64,000 nucleotides of DNA from Anaerolineales bacterium (lineage in GTDB: Bacteria > Chloroflexota > Anaerolineae > 4572-78 > J111), in the NCBI GenBank assembly GCA_015075185.1, contig JABTUW010000002.1, positions 558,001 through 622,000 of the forward strand. The letters are read 5' to 3'. Both the position numbers and the translations under genes were made by a program. Position 1 is the stretch's first letter. Each line of letters begins with the position of its first letter. This document shows, in pieces, positions 25,826-34,766 of the stretch. Below the pieces are notes generated by a model that saw nothing but the letters and a program-made list of their open reading frames with translations, searched no databases and had not been told where the DNA came from.

Positions 25826-26569
25826 CTAAAAATAATAATCCCAAATCTCCTTACCCCAAACGAGCATGACCCAGCCAGTAATGGTCAAAAAAGGGCCATA
25901 GGGAATAAAGGATTTTAATCCAACCCGCCGGCTGACAAGCAGCAGCGCCGCTACAAATCCGCCCAAAAAGACGCCAAAGCCCAGGCTCAACAGAATAAAG
26001 GGGAAACCCATAATCAACCCCAAAAAAACCGAAAGGGTAACGTCACCTTCACCCAGGCCGCCCCGTGAAATCAGGGCCGCGATGTAAACCACGACAAAGG
26101 CCGCCCCACCGCCCACCAGCGCCGCCGGCCACGGCGGGACGCCGGCTGCAAAAGTGCCCACCAGGGCCAGCAGGATAGATGGTAAAATAACGATGTTAAA
26201 AATAAGCCGGTGCTCCAGGTCAGTCACCGTAACCAAAATCAAAATGGCTGTGTACAGCGACACCCAGCCCAGGTAGGCCGAAATCCCGTAATGAGTGATC
26301 AGAAAGATAAAAAAGGCCGGCGTGACTATTTCGACAAGCAGCGAACGGGTAAACTGTGGGCGCGGCTGGCCGCATTGAGCGCATTTTTGCTGCCCGGTCA
26401 GAACAGCCAGCCAGGCGCTCCAGGCCGGTACCGGCCGGCGCGCCCCACAAGCTGAACATTTGGGCCATTGAACAACAGTCTCTCGTTTTGGTAAAATGTC
26501 GGCGGCATGATTGATGGCAATGCCGACCAGCCAGCCAAGCAGCGCGTAGAGAATAGTTGGAATTATCAA
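25826..26569 (-). CDS. pilD: Type IV prepilin peptidase (A24 family)
   Basis: 247 residues from a TTG at 26569, 7 nt after AAGGA; the longer frame runs back into repeats and the neighbouring gene. The aspartate membrane protease cleaves type IV prepilin-like leader peptides and usually N-methylates the new end. The N-terminal loop has the two CxxC pairs (CSACG, CAQCG). The catalytic aspartates are in TVTDLEHRLIFN and GLGEGDVTL. Six to eight membrane helices are visible. No pilin genes are in the window. Confidence 0.92.
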   Translation of the reverse strand: MIIPTILYALLGWLVGIAINHAADILPKRETVVQWPKCSACGARRPVPAWSAWLAVLTGQQKCAQCGQPRPQFTRSLLVEIVTPAFFIFLITHYGISAYLGWVSLYTAILILVTVTDLEHRLIFNIVILPSILLALVGTFAAGVPPWPAALVGGGAAFVVVYIAALISRGGLGEGDVTLSVFLGLIMGFPFILLSLGFGVFLGGFVAALLLVSRRVGLKSFIPYGPFLTITGWVMLVWGKEIWDYYF

Positions 26570-26584
26570 GTCTGATCCTTTTTG

Positions 26585-26665
26585 GAATGACCGCCGACCC
26601 ATTCGACAGGCTGAGCCAAAGGCCCCCTCTGGGCAGGGCAAGCCGTTGACCGCCGACTGCCGAAG
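26585..26665. repeat. Intergenic repeat patch (GACCGCC and GAGCCAAAGGCCCCCT words)
   Basis: The gap between the peptidase and the YfhO-like gene holds GACCGCCGACC, then CGACAGGCTGAGCC, AAAGGCCCCCTCTGGGCA, and GACCGCCGACTGCCG. The GAGCCAAAGGCCCCCT part recurs within the adjacent gene at 26982-27025 in inverted orientation. Confidence 0.6.
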
Positions 26666-26667
26666 TG

Positions 26668-29133
26668 CTATTGGGATTCTTTTTTCATTAGATAAATACT
26701 TACTATGACCACCAGCGTCAAAGTAAGTGCGCTTATCCACAGACCAAGAGTGAAACTCCGCGGGCGGTAGCGAAATACAATTTCGTGCGTTCCGGCCCCG
26801 ACGGCCACGGCCCGAAAAGCCAGGTTTGCCGGCCAGATTGCAGCCGCTTGGTTGTCAATCATCGCCTGCCAACCGGGATAGAAGGTATCGGTCAAAACGA
26901 CGAAGCCGGCAGAAGGAGCCTCGACCTTGAGCGAAACTTCGTTCGCCCCCTCTGTAACCACATTGACTATCCCGGACTCTTCCTCAGCCTTGTCCTGAGC
27001 TTGCCCATAGGGGGCCTTTGGCTCTCGAAGGGCCTCAGCCTTCACCTCACCCCCCATGATAATCACTTCTCGGTGATAATCAAAATCGGATGAGGTTAAC
27101 CGGCTGATGGCCCCGGCTTCGTTTTTGGCCCAATAGACCTGCGATACAAAGTAAGCGCGCGGCAGCGGGTCAGGAACTTGTTGAATGATCGTCGTGCCGG
27201 TGGTGTAGAGGGTGGGTCCTACCCGATACAAGCCATCGCCAACAAAATAGCCGACGTGCATTAAGGCCAGAAGCCGGGCGCGCTGGGCAGCGTCGGCGTC
27301 TTTCAGCAAATCGGTTAGCCGCTGCCAACGCCCAACGACCAGGGGGTCGTAATTATTGGCTGAAGCCAACTCCGCATGGACACCCAAATTGGGGATGAGC
27401 GTCTCCTTGAGACCCTGCCAGTAACTCAAATCGAGAGGGCCAAAACTTTTGAAGCGAAAATACTGGTCAAACTTGGTGGCGTAATCAAATTCTTCGTCAA
27501 CAAAAAAACGCTGGTTCCCCGGCTGGGCTTTGAGAAATTCCGCGCTGGCCGCAGGTTGCTGAAAAATGGCCGGAGGCAGGGTTGGGATGAGCGGCCAGGC
27601 TGTCCCCAACAAGTCAAAAGTAACAACAGCCAGCACGGCCCCTTGCCAGAAAATTTCTTTTGAAACGGCCCCATGCGACGCATCTAATTGGATGCGGTGT
27701 TTTCTGGGGCGCATCAACAGCAGGGAAATAGAGATGATGAGCCACAGGCCCAACAGCATGGTTGCAGCCAAAAAAGTCTGGCTGCGGCCGGTCAAAATAA
27801 AGCTGCCAGCCGCCCCGGCCATCGTTAAGCCGAGCGCCCCTACCAGCAGCCGCTGCCAGCTCCGGCGGCTGAAAGGGGTCAGCTTGAAGGATTGAGCGCC
27901 AATTCCGGCCAGAACCGCCATCGCCAGGGTATACCAGATTAGCAGCCGGGCCGGAGCCTGAAAAAAGCCGAAACCGGGCACAAAGTTGAAGAGCCACAGG
28001 TAGACCGGCGTGTTCCAGCCCAGGGCCAAAATCAGGCTGATGGGGGCAAGGGCGGCAAAAAAGGGTACAACCCGCCAGGCGCGGCCGGTCATGGGTTCTT
28101 CCGTCCGCACCGGCCCCCAGGCACGGCGCAGGCCGTAATTTCCCACGGCGACCAGCGCCAGCAAGAAGGGTAAGATACCCAGGTAGGCGTGGTCTTCCCA
28201 GTAATTAGCGTAGCCCCAATAGTCGCCGGTCGCCGGGTGACCAAAGAAGGTGGGGGCGAGCAGGGTCAACAAGCGCCAGGGCCAGAAGGAGTAAGTCAGG
28301 GCAAAGATGCGTTCCGCGCCGCTACTGCGCGGTGATTGGGTCATAAATTCGGCAGTGGGAAGGAGTTGAACAGCGGCCAGCAGCACGGCCAGGGTAACGG
28401 CAAGGGAGAAGCCAAGCAGTGGATAAACGAGGGGGGCGTAGGGAAGGTGTGGAGCGTTGTCACTCGCCACACTTGCCCTACGGGTTCGCCTATTCGCCAT
28501 TCCCGACCAGCTTCGAAAGATGATATACGGACCAATCACCCACAGCCCATAAAACCACAACTGGGCGTGGCCGGCCAGCAATTGAACGGCCAGAACCAGG
28601 GCCAGTCCCAGAACATCTCCAGGATTCCTGCGGGTGGCGAGCCGGTCACTCAACAAAAGCAGCAGCGGAAACCAGGCAGCCGTGTTGACCATGACCACAA
28701 ATTGGCTGCGCCCAACAATGTAGCCGCTCAACATGTAGGTCACGGCAGAGAGAGTAGCGGCAAAGGGTTGCAGGCCGAGATGGCGCGTATAGAAATACAT
28801 CAACAGGCCGGCCAGAGCCAGGTGCAAAATGATGGAGAGGGTCAGCCCATGTTCGATGGGCAGGACGAGATACAAAAGATTGAAGGGATAAAAAACGGCT
28901 GTTTGGAGATTGGCCAGCAACGGCGCGCCATTGCCCAGGAGCGGATCCCAGAGAGGCCACTCTCCCGCCAGAAGGCTCATTTTAGCCAAATGATGCCAGG
29001 GCCAGAATTGCAGCAGCGTCGTACCCCAAAAAAGAACCTCGCCCCGCAGCAGCCAGCGCCAAAAGAGAACGAACGGCAGAATAAGAATGAGGCCCACGTA
29101 TAAACTGAAAGATAGACGATTAAAGGGACGCAT
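26668..29133 (-). CDS. YfhO-like GT-C membrane protein
   Basis: 821 residues, with about 12 membrane helices in the first 490 residues, then a soluble domain and a final helix near the C-terminus. The first periplasmic loop (FWPWHHLAK, PLWDPLLGNGAPLLANLQTA) fits the YfhO branch of GT-C proteins, which act on polyprenyl-linked sugars and teichoic-acid glycosylation. Residues of about 209-233 (MANRRTRRAS) are an arginine-rich insertion made of repeat DNA, and a second repeat supplies REPKAPYGQAQDKAEEE near 705. It is divergent from the gene at 29173. Acceptor and sugar unknown. Confidence 0.82.
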   Translation of the reverse strand: MRPFNRLSFSLYVGLILILPFVLFWRWLLRGEVLFWGTTLLQFWPWHHLAKMSLLAGEWPLWDPLLGNGAPLLANLQTAVFYPFNLLYLVLPIEHGLTLSIILHLALAGLLMYFYTRHLGLQPFAATLSAVTYMLSGYIVGRSQFVVMVNTAAWFPLLLLLSDRLATRRNPGDVLGLALVLAVQLLAGHAQLWFYGLWVIGPYIIFRSWSGMANRRTRRASVASDNAPHLPYAPLVYPLLGFSLAVTLAVLLAAVQLLPTAEFMTQSPRSSGAERIFALTYSFWPWRLLTLLAPTFFGHPATGDYWGYANYWEDHAYLGILPFLLALVAVGNYGLRRAWGPVRTEEPMTGRAWRVVPFFAALAPISLILALGWNTPVYLWLFNFVPGFGFFQAPARLLIWYTLAMAVLAGIGAQSFKLTPFSRRSWQRLLVGALGLTMAGAAGSFILTGRSQTFLAATMLLGLWLIISISLLLMRPRKHRIQLDASHGAVSKEIFWQGAVLAVVTFDLLGTAWPLIPTLPPAIFQQPAASAEFLKAQPGNQRFFVDEEFDYATKFDQYFRFKSFGPLDLSYWQGLKETLIPNLGVHAELASANNYDPLVVGRWQRLTDLLKDADAAQRARLLALMHVGYFVGDGLYRVGPTLYTTGTTIIQQVPDPLPRAYFVSQVYWAKNEAGAISRLTSSDFDYHREVIIMGGEVKAEALREPKAPYGQAQDKAEEESGIVNVVTEGANEVSLKVEAPSAGFVVLTDTFYPGWQAMIDNQAAAIWPANLAFRAVAVGAGTHEIVFRYRPRSFTLGLWISALTLTLVVIVSIYLMKKESQ
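26982..27025. repeat. In-gene copy of the AAAGGCCCCCT repeat
   Basis: Read on the minus strand, GAGAGCCAAAGGCCCCCTAT then GGGCAAGCTCAGGACAAGG. It matches the intergenic copy at 26605-26642 (GAGCCAAAGGCCCCCTCT, GGGCAGGGCAAG). Here it encodes part of the soluble domain of the YfhO-like protein without breaking the frame. Confidence 0.6.
28434..28505. repeat. In-gene copy of the AATGGCGAATA element
   Basis: The minus strand reads GAATGGCGAATAGGCGAACC, CGTAGGGCAAGTGTGGC and GAGTGACAACGC. The same order of words is found on the plus strand at 46296-46349 in another glycosyltransferase gene. It encodes the MANRRTRRAS insertion here. Confidence 0.7.
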
Positions 29134-29172
29134 TTTGACAAACGATTTGGGTCGGCTTAGAATGGGCCAACA

Positions 29173-29979
29173 ATGCTAGTCTATGAACGTGTCAGTGTGG
29201 TGGTCAGTCTGACTTTGATTGGGCTGACGCTCTATTTTGTTCTGGCCTTTCCTGCGGAAACAGCCGCCTTTACCATTTTGGGTTCGCCGCTTACCCTGGA
29301 TTCACCGCGGCAGTGGCTGGTGGCGCTTTTGCTGGGAGGGCTGGCCATGGCCGGCGCCGATGCGGTCATGCGGATTCATCCGGCGCTGTCTATTCGGCGG
29401 TTAAGTTATTTAGCCACGTTTTGGATGCTGCCCGGCCTGCTGGTGTTTCTAGCTACCCAAACCCTAGGTCTGGCCCCTAACCCCGTTACCTGGGCAGTCG
29501 GCCTGATGGTAACGGGCTTGCTTCTGTGGCTGACCATCATCGCCGAATTCGGGCAAATCAGGACGAATCCCTCGCAGCGCTATCGCTGGGCCTATGTCTG
29601 GCAGCAATTCATCGGTTACACCATGGCCCTGCTCTTCTTCATAATTATTTACCGGACCCGCAGCCGCAGTGCTATCAGTGCAACCGGGATTATGCTGGTC
29701 AGCGGCATGATTGCCCTGGCCCTGCTGCGGCAGCGCCAGGCTATTGCCAAAACCTGGCTGTTTGCCGGCATCATCGGCCTGAGTCTCGGCCAGATTACCT
29801 GGGCCTTGAATTACTGGCGAATCGGCGCACTTACGGCCGGGCTGCTCCTGCTGCTGATTTTTTACGTTCTGGTGGGCCTAGCCCAACAGCAGCTTGTGGG
29901 CAAACTTTCCCACCGTGCTCTATGGGAGTTTGGCTCGATTGCTGTTGTGGCCGTGCTGGTCATATTTAATTATACTTAG
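29173..29979 (+). CDS. Polytopic membrane protein of unknown function
   Basis: 268 residues with about nine hydrophobic segments evenly spread from residue 5 to the end, and short loops with a few charges (MRIHPALSIRRL, TRSRSAISA). No catalytic motif is visible. It resembles small uncharacterised membrane families (DUF5656-like is one possibility, not established). It diverges from the YfhO-like gene with 39 nt between starts, so they may share a control region. No function is proposed. Confidence 0.75.
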   Translation: MLVYERVSVVVSLTLIGLTLYFVLAFPAETAAFTILGSPLTLDSPRQWLVALLLGGLAMAGADAVMRIHPALSIRRLSYLATFWMLPGLLVFLATQTLGLAPNPVTWAVGLMVTGLLLWLTIIAEFGQIRTNPSQRYRWAYVWQQFIGYTMALLFFIIIYRTRSRSAISATGIMLVSGMIALALLRQRQAIAKTWLFAGIIGLSLGQITWALNYWRIGALTAGLLLLLIFYVLVGLAQQQLVGKLSHRALWEFGSIAVVAVLVIFNYT

Positions 29980-30052
29980 CCTCCATTATACCCGCTATCA
30001 CCCTCATTGACTATTCGCTGCCTCAGCCGTAACGGATTGGCCAATCGGCACA

Positions 30053-30081
30053 TTGACAACTTTTTCCATTCCGGCTACACT
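30053..30081 (+). promoter_or_regulatory. Promoter of the ABC exporter operon
   Basis: TTGACA (30053-30058), 17-bp spacer and TACACT (30076-30081), about 53 nt before the ATPase start, which itself has GAGG 7 nt upstream. Confidence 0.6.
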
Positions 30082-30133
30082 TTTTATAGCATAAATCCCT
30101 ACTAACTCTTTTTCCCAACCTCCGAGGCCCTTC

Positions 30134-31063
30134 ATGATTGAAACCATTAATTTAACCAAAGAATTTGGCGAGTTCACCGCCGTCAGGGAGATCTCACTAG
30201 ATGTACCGGAAGGTGAAGTACTGGCCCTGCTGGGGCCTAACGGCGCCGGTAAGACGACGACAGTGCGGATGTTGGCGGCTATCCTCAAGCCTACCCGTGG
30301 CTGGGCCCGGGTTGCCGGGTATGATACTGTCGCCGAGGCCAAATCCGTCCGCCAGGTAATCGGGCTGCTCACCGAGTTTCCCGGCCTTTATTTGCGCATG
30401 AAGGGCCTGGCCTACCTTAGCTTTTTTGGCGAGTTGCAGGGTATGCCTGCACCGATTATCCGCCAGCGCAGCGAGGAACTGCTCAAACGTTTTGAGTTGT
30501 GGGAAGCCCGCGATAAACAGGTCGGCACCTATTCCAAGGGAATGAAGCAAAAGCTGACCCTGGTACGGGCGATGCTGCATGACCCGCAGGTGCTTTTTCT
30601 GGACGAGCCGACATCAGCCATGGACCCGCACAGCGCCAAATTGGTGCGCGATGCCATCGCCGGCCTGCGCCGGGAAAAACGGACCATTGTTCTTTGCACC
30701 CATAACCTGGCCGAAGCCGAGCAACTGGCCGACCGCATCGCCATTATCCGCCGGGGACAAGTTATTGCGCAGGGCACGCCGGCTGAATTAAAACAACGCT
30801 TGCTGGGCGATCCGTTGATGGAAATTCGGCTGGCGGCGCCGCTCAATGGGCTGGTCAGCCATCTGGAAGAGCGGGTGAACATTGTTGGTCACGGCCAGGA
30901 TTGGATCCGCTATACCGTTCCCGACCCTTCACAGTTTAACCCCGCCCTGCTGAATGAATTGACCCGCCAAGAGGTCCCTGTTATTACTCTTAGCGAAGTT
31001 TCCCGCAGCCTGGAAGAAGTTTACCTGCGGATTGTCGAAGCTGAGCAAACGGAGGTGAAGTAA
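30134..31063 (+). CDS. ABC transporter ATP-binding protein (ABC-2/NatA type)
   Basis: 309 residues. Walker A GPNGAGKTT near residue 36, signature YSKGMKQKL near 135, Walker B VLFLDEPTS near 155, and the H-loop CTHNLAEAEQL. A C-terminal region of about 80 residues follows the nucleotide-binding domain, as in the NatA/DrrA group. It energises export by the membrane protein encoded 1 nt downstream. Substrate unknown. Confidence 0.95.
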   Translation: MIETINLTKEFGEFTAVREISLDVPEGEVLALLGPNGAGKTTTVRMLAAILKPTRGWARVAGYDTVAEAKSVRQVIGLLTEFPGLYLRMKGLAYLSFFGELQGMPAPIIRQRSEELLKRFELWEARDKQVGTYSKGMKQKLTLVRAMLHDPQVLFLDEPTSAMDPHSAKLVRDAIAGLRREKRTIVLCTHNLAEAEQLADRIAIIRRGQVIAQGTPAELKQRLLGDPLMEIRLAAPLNGLVSHLEERVNIVGHGQDWIRYTVPDPSQFNPALLNELTRQEVPVITLSEVSRSLEEVYLRIVEAEQTEVK

Positions 31064-31064
31064 C

Positions 31065-32558
31065 ATGGCCGTTCAAGCCATCCCCCGGCAGAAGCGCGGC
31101 AGTCTGAGCACCGCTCTGGTCATTACCCGGCGAGAACTGCGCGATAGTCTGCGCGATTGGCGAATTGTCACCCCGATTATCGTGCTGACGGTCATTTTTC
31201 CTTTTTTGATGGACTTTACCTCGCGCTGGGCGACCAATTGGGTGTCGCAGTACACCGACCCCATTTTAGTAGAGCGAATCAACCCCTTTTTGCTGATGAT
31301 TGTCGGCTTTTTCCCGATTTCTTTTTCGCTGATTATCGCCCTGGAGTCTTTTGTCGGCGAAAAAGAGCGCAACAGTCTGGAACCGATTCTGTCCATGCCG
31401 GTCAGCGATTTGGAACTGTATCTGGGCAAGATGCTTTCTTCGCTGCTGCTGCCGCTGGTGGCGAGCTACCTGGGTATCACCGTTTTTCTGCTCAGCCGGC
31501 TGCTGACCACACCCCGCTGGGTGCCGCCCTTGGATCTGGCGGTTCTGATGGTGCTGTTAACGACAATGGAGGCCATTGTGATGGTCTCCGGGGCTGTGGT
31601 GGTCTCCAGCCAGACCACCAGCGTGCGGGCGGCCAATCTGCTGGCCAGTTTCATCATCATTCCAATGGCCTTGCTGGTGCAAGCCCAGAGCATCATCATG
31701 TTTTACGCCGAGTACAATGCCCTGTGGTGGATTGTGCTGGCCTTGATGGTGGTCAGTTTAATCCTGGTACGCATGGGCATCCGTATCTTCAACCGCGAAG
31801 AGATTCTCTCCAAAGAGATGGATGAACTAAACCTGAAAAATACGTGGCGCAGTTTTATAAAGTACTTTTTGCGCCCCCCCGAAGCAGCCACCCAACGGGG
31901 AGACCAGGCTTCGGCCAAATTCAATCCCATCCGCTTTTACCGGCACGATATTCCGCTGTTGATCAGACAGCAAGGGCTGCCTTTGCTGGTCGTTTTTATA
32001 GCGACGGTGGCGGCGGGGGTTTTGGGAGCGGTTTTTGCCGTGCAGCATCCGCTGCCGGCCAACCTGCTGCCGCTCCACGAAATTTCGGCCAACACCTTTG
32101 GCAACCTGCAAAAAGTTCGCCTGCTGCCTGAAATTGATACCTCGTTTATTTTCTTTAATAATTTCCGGGTAATTATTTTGGCGGCGGTGGTCAGTGTTTT
32201 TTCGTTTGGGGTGCTCACCTTATTTTTGACGCTGATTAACATAGGGCTGGTAAGCTTTATCATCACCCAAATTGTACTTTTGGGTTACAATCCCTGGCTG
32301 TTTACGGCCGCCTTCATTTTGCCCCACGGAATTTTTGAAATTCCGGCCATTCTCCTGGGTATGGCTTTTGCCCTGCGCATCGGCGCTGCCCTGGTCTCGC
32401 CGCCTCAAGGGCTGGACGTGGGGCAGGGGTTGATTCTAACCCTGGCCAACTTTATCAAGATCCTCATTTTTGTCGTCGTGCCGTTGTTGATCCTGGCCGC
32501 CTACATCGAGGCCAATATTACCCCGCAGATTGTTGTGGCTGTCTACGCCGCCAAATGA
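31065..32558 (+). CDS. ABC-2 permease fused to a SpoIIM domain
   Basis: 497 residues, ATG after GGAGGTGAAG. The N-terminal half (1-270) is an ABC-2/NatB-type permease: FPISFSLIIALESFVGEKERNSLEPIL is the classical cytoplasmic helix followed by membrane spans. The C-terminal half (about 290-497) looks like SpoIIM: FFNNFRVIILAAVVSVFSFG, ILPHGIFEIPAILLG. Stand-alone SpoIIM takes part in engulfment in sporulators and occurs beside ABC exporters in non-sporulators, so the fusion suggests a stable complex. With the ATPase it forms a two-gene exporter ending in a terminator. Confidence 0.88.
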   Translation: MAVQAIPRQKRGSLSTALVITRRELRDSLRDWRIVTPIIVLTVIFPFLMDFTSRWATNWVSQYTDPILVERINPFLLMIVGFFPISFSLIIALESFVGEKERNSLEPILSMPVSDLELYLGKMLSSLLLPLVASYLGITVFLLSRLLTTPRWVPPLDLAVLMVLLTTMEAIVMVSGAVVVSSQTTSVRAANLLASFIIIPMALLVQAQSIIMFYAEYNALWWIVLALMVVSLILVRMGIRIFNREEILSKEMDELNLKNTWRSFIKYFLRPPEAATQRGDQASAKFNPIRFYRHDIPLLIRQQGLPLLVVFIATVAAGVLGAVFAVQHPLPANLLPLHEISANTFGNLQKVRLLPEIDTSFIFFNNFRVIILAAVVSVFSFGVLTLFLTLINIGLVSFIITQIVLLGYNPWLFTAAFILPHGIFEIPAILLGMAFALRIGAALVSPPQGLDVGQGLILTLANFIKILIFVVVPLLILAAYIEANITPQIVVAVYAAK

Positions 32559-32572
32559 ATTTACTCCAAAAG

Positions 32573-32611
32573 AAAAACCGCCGAAACTTAATAAATTTGG
32601 GCGGTTTTTTT
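32573..32611 (+). terminator. Rho-independent terminator of the ABC operon
   Basis: AAAAACCGCC and GGGCGGTTTTTTT form the stem, with an A-T-rich loop (an internal AAA/TTT pairing is possible), ending in a 7-T run, 15 nt after the permease stop. Confidence 0.85.
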
Positions 32612-32641
32612 ACGTGTTCGGTTTCGTAAAGAGCCTTCCCT

Positions 32642-33157
32642 TTACATCATTTTTGACAGCCACGGCGGCAGCAAATCGGTCATATTGAGCAGGCCCCAAT
32701 AGTGACCGATAATCAAAATCAGCAGAATCAAAAAAATCACCGCCACCGTGCCGGCGGCTACTTTGGCAAACCAGACTCGTCCCTTGAGGGGAGGTTCGGC
32801 CTGAAGATGCGCCGGTTCCTGCTCAAGCGGCTCTGCTCCGGCCTCGACTTGAGGTTCTATCTCCCGAAATTTCAGTTTAATCGAACCCAGTTCAATCAAA
32901 TCATTATGCTGCAAGTAATACGGCCCTTCGATGGTGATGCCATTGACGGCCGTGCCGCCCGGCGCGCCCAAATCCTGCAAAATCCAGCGGTCAAGCCGCA
33001 GTTCCAGGCTGGCATGGGCCGGGTCAATATCTGGGGCATCCAGCACCAGTTGATTATCCGGGCTGGAGCCAATCAAAATACGATTCGCCAGCAGTTCAAA
33101 ATCTTCAAAGACAGTGTCTTCACCTGCTGCTTCTTCATAAATAATCAGTTTAGCCAA
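32642..33157 (-). CDS. FHA domain protein with C-terminal membrane anchor
   Basis: 171 residues. An FHA domain occupies about 20-100 (ILIGSSPDNQLVL, ASLELR, LQDLGAPGGTAVNG). The usual S-R-x-H reads D-P-A-H-A-S, so phosphothreonine binding may be weakened. A linker rich in E and P follows, then one membrane helix at about 130-152 and a short extracytoplasmic tail. It is probably tail-anchored with the FHA domain inside the cell. Convergent with the ABC operon; separate from the cca gene by a palindromic gap. Confidence 0.88.
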   Translation of the reverse strand: MAKLIIYEEAAGEDTVFEDFELLANRILIGSSPDNQLVLDAPDIDPAHASLELRLDRWILQDLGAPGGTAVNGITIEGPYYLQHNDLIELGSIKLKFREIEPQVEAGAEPLEQEPAHLQAEPPLKGRVWFAKVAAGTVAVIFLILLILIIGHYWGLLNMTDLLPPWLSKMM

Positions 33158-33179
33158 AATAAACTCCCATGAAAATAAG

Positions 33180-33212
33180 ACCGCCGACGGCGGACGGCTG
33201 ACCGCCGCACGA
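33180..33212. repeat. CCGCCGACGGCGG palindromic repeat
   Basis: ACCGCCGACGGCGGACGGC and GACCGCCGCAC in the 64-nt gap between the FHA gene and the tRNA nucleotidyltransferase; same word family as 19720-19784. Confidence 0.5.
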
Positions 33213-33221
33213 TAACTTTGA

Positions 33222-34733
33222 TTACATTGGGTGGTCGGTGGGCGGTGGGCGGCGGTTGTGCGGGTAATCTGGGTCTGCCCGAATGAAAGCCAGCGCCGCC
33301 GCCCGGTCGGTCACTTCACCTGTCGCCTGGGCCTCTTTCAGCCGGTTAAGCAGGATGCCGATCAGCCGGCCTTCGGGCAGGCCCAGGGTATCCATCAGGT
33401 CGCGCCCGGTCAGCAAGGGAGCCGGCTCGACCACCTGCTCCCGCTGCTCAAAATAAGCTGCCACCAATTTATACACCACTTCCCGCAACTCACGCAATTC
33501 TTGCTCCCCTTGACCGGGTGGATAGGAAGCGTCATGATCGGCCAGGGCATGCAGCGCCACTGCCACCCCCGCCTGATAACCACTTCCGGCGGTATCGCGA
33601 AAGAAGCGATACACCGCCCGGCGGCTGACCCGCCGGTCCATCAGCAGCAGCAACGGCCGCATGTGCCGCGCCACTACCGTCTCGACAAAATTGGCCGCCT
33701 GGTTGCTGAAACGAAAACGCCGCATCATCTTGCCGGCAATTTTAGCACTGACCCGCTCATGCCTGTAAAAATGGACCGCCGCCGAATCGGGCGCCGGCTC
33801 GCGGGTTGCCGGCTTACCCGAATCATGCAACAGCAGGGCCAGCGGTAACAACATTTGTTGGGTCAGGTTTCCGGCCAGCGGCTCATTCAACTCCTGGAGT
33901 ACTGCCGCCTGCAACTGGGCCGGAAGATCGGCAAACCTGCTTTGGACCAGCTCCGCCCAGGCCTCGAGCGCCGCTGTGGTGTGGTCAAAGACATCCAGGT
34001 AGTGCGGCGGTCCCTGCGTCACCCCAATCATCGGCTCGATTTCCGGCAGGATGTGGGGCAGGACGCCCAGCCGCCGCAGCATTTGCACTGCCTGGCCGGG
34101 CGCGGGGGTGTTGAGCAGTTTCAACAACTCGTCGCGCTGCCGCTCCGGGGAGACGGCGGGCAGGCCAGGAGCGGCGTCTCGCAACGCGGTTTCGGTGTCG
34201 CCTTCAAGGGAGAAGCCAAACTCGACGGCCTGCCGGACGGCCCGCAGCACCCGCACCGGGTCGTGGCTGAAGGCCGTGGCCGAAGCCGCCCGAATCTGGC
34301 CTGCCTCCAAATCGCGCTGGCCGCCCAGTGGATCAATCAGTTGAAACGGCTCGACCAGGCTGAGAGCAATAGCGTTGATGGTGAAATCCCGGTCGGCCAA
34401 ATCGTCTAACAGGGTGGCCCCGCGCAGCGAGGCGAAGTCGAGATAACTTTTCTCCACCACCACCCGCCCCGTGCCGCGTTCCGCGTCGAGCGGATAGTAG
34501 GCCGCGTCGAGCGCATTCGCCACCCGCCGGGCCACGGCCAGCCCGTCGCCGGGCACGACAAAGTCCAGGTCCACGATCGCTTCGCGCCCCAGCAGCATAT
34601 CCCGCACCGCCCCGCCGACAAGGTAAGCTTCGAGCCGGTGGGTTTGGAGGGTATGGATGACTTTTTGTAAAAGAGGATATTTGTCTAACCAGCCTTTTGT
34701 CAGGTCAAAAGGTGGTTGTTTAATTGTTTTCAA
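33222..34733 (-). CDS. cca: CCA-adding tRNA nucleotidyltransferase / poly(A) polymerase family
   Basis: 503 residues, TTG start with no good Shine-Dalgarno. Class II nucleotidyltransferase head: YLVGGAVRDMLLGRE near residue 37, catalytic acidic pair in IVDLDFVV, LADRDFTINAIA, DPVRVLRAVR. An HD domain follows (LALLLHDSGKP near 305 and HERVSAKIAGKMM). Members with this layout add or repair tRNA 3' CCA; some are poly(A) polymerases, and sequence alone does not decide. Its N-terminus faces the BrnA gene on the same strand. The C-terminus enters GC-rich repeat-like DNA (RRPPPTD). Confidence 0.9.
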   Translation of the reverse strand: MKTIKQPPFDLTKGWLDKYPLLQKVIHTLQTHRLEAYLVGGAVRDMLLGREAIVDLDFVVPGDGLAVARRVANALDAAYYPLDAERGTGRVVVEKSYLDFASLRGATLLDDLADRDFTINAIALSLVEPFQLIDPLGGQRDLEAGQIRAASATAFSHDPVRVLRAVRQAVEFGFSLEGDTETALRDAAPGLPAVSPERQRDELLKLLNTPAPGQAVQMLRRLGVLPHILPEIEPMIGVTQGPPHYLDVFDHTTAALEAWAELVQSRFADLPAQLQAAVLQELNEPLAGNLTQQMLLPLALLLHDSGKPATREPAPDSAAVHFYRHERVSAKIAGKMMRRFRFSNQAANFVETVVARHMRPLLLLMDRRVSRRAVYRFFRDTAGSGYQAGVAVALHALADHDASYPPGQGEQELRELREVVYKLVAAYFEQREQVVEPAPLLTGRDLMDTLGLPEGRLIGILLNRLKEAQATGEVTDRAAALAFIRADPDYPHNRRPPPTDHPM

Positions 34734-34766
34734 TGGATAGTTCTTGCGTGGAAAGTTACAGCCAGA

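Noticed and set aside
28336..29103. Open frame of 255 codons opposite the YfhO-like gene
   Set aside because: The real gene on the other strand has long hydrophobic helices and a GT-C loop; the antisense product is charged and low in order.
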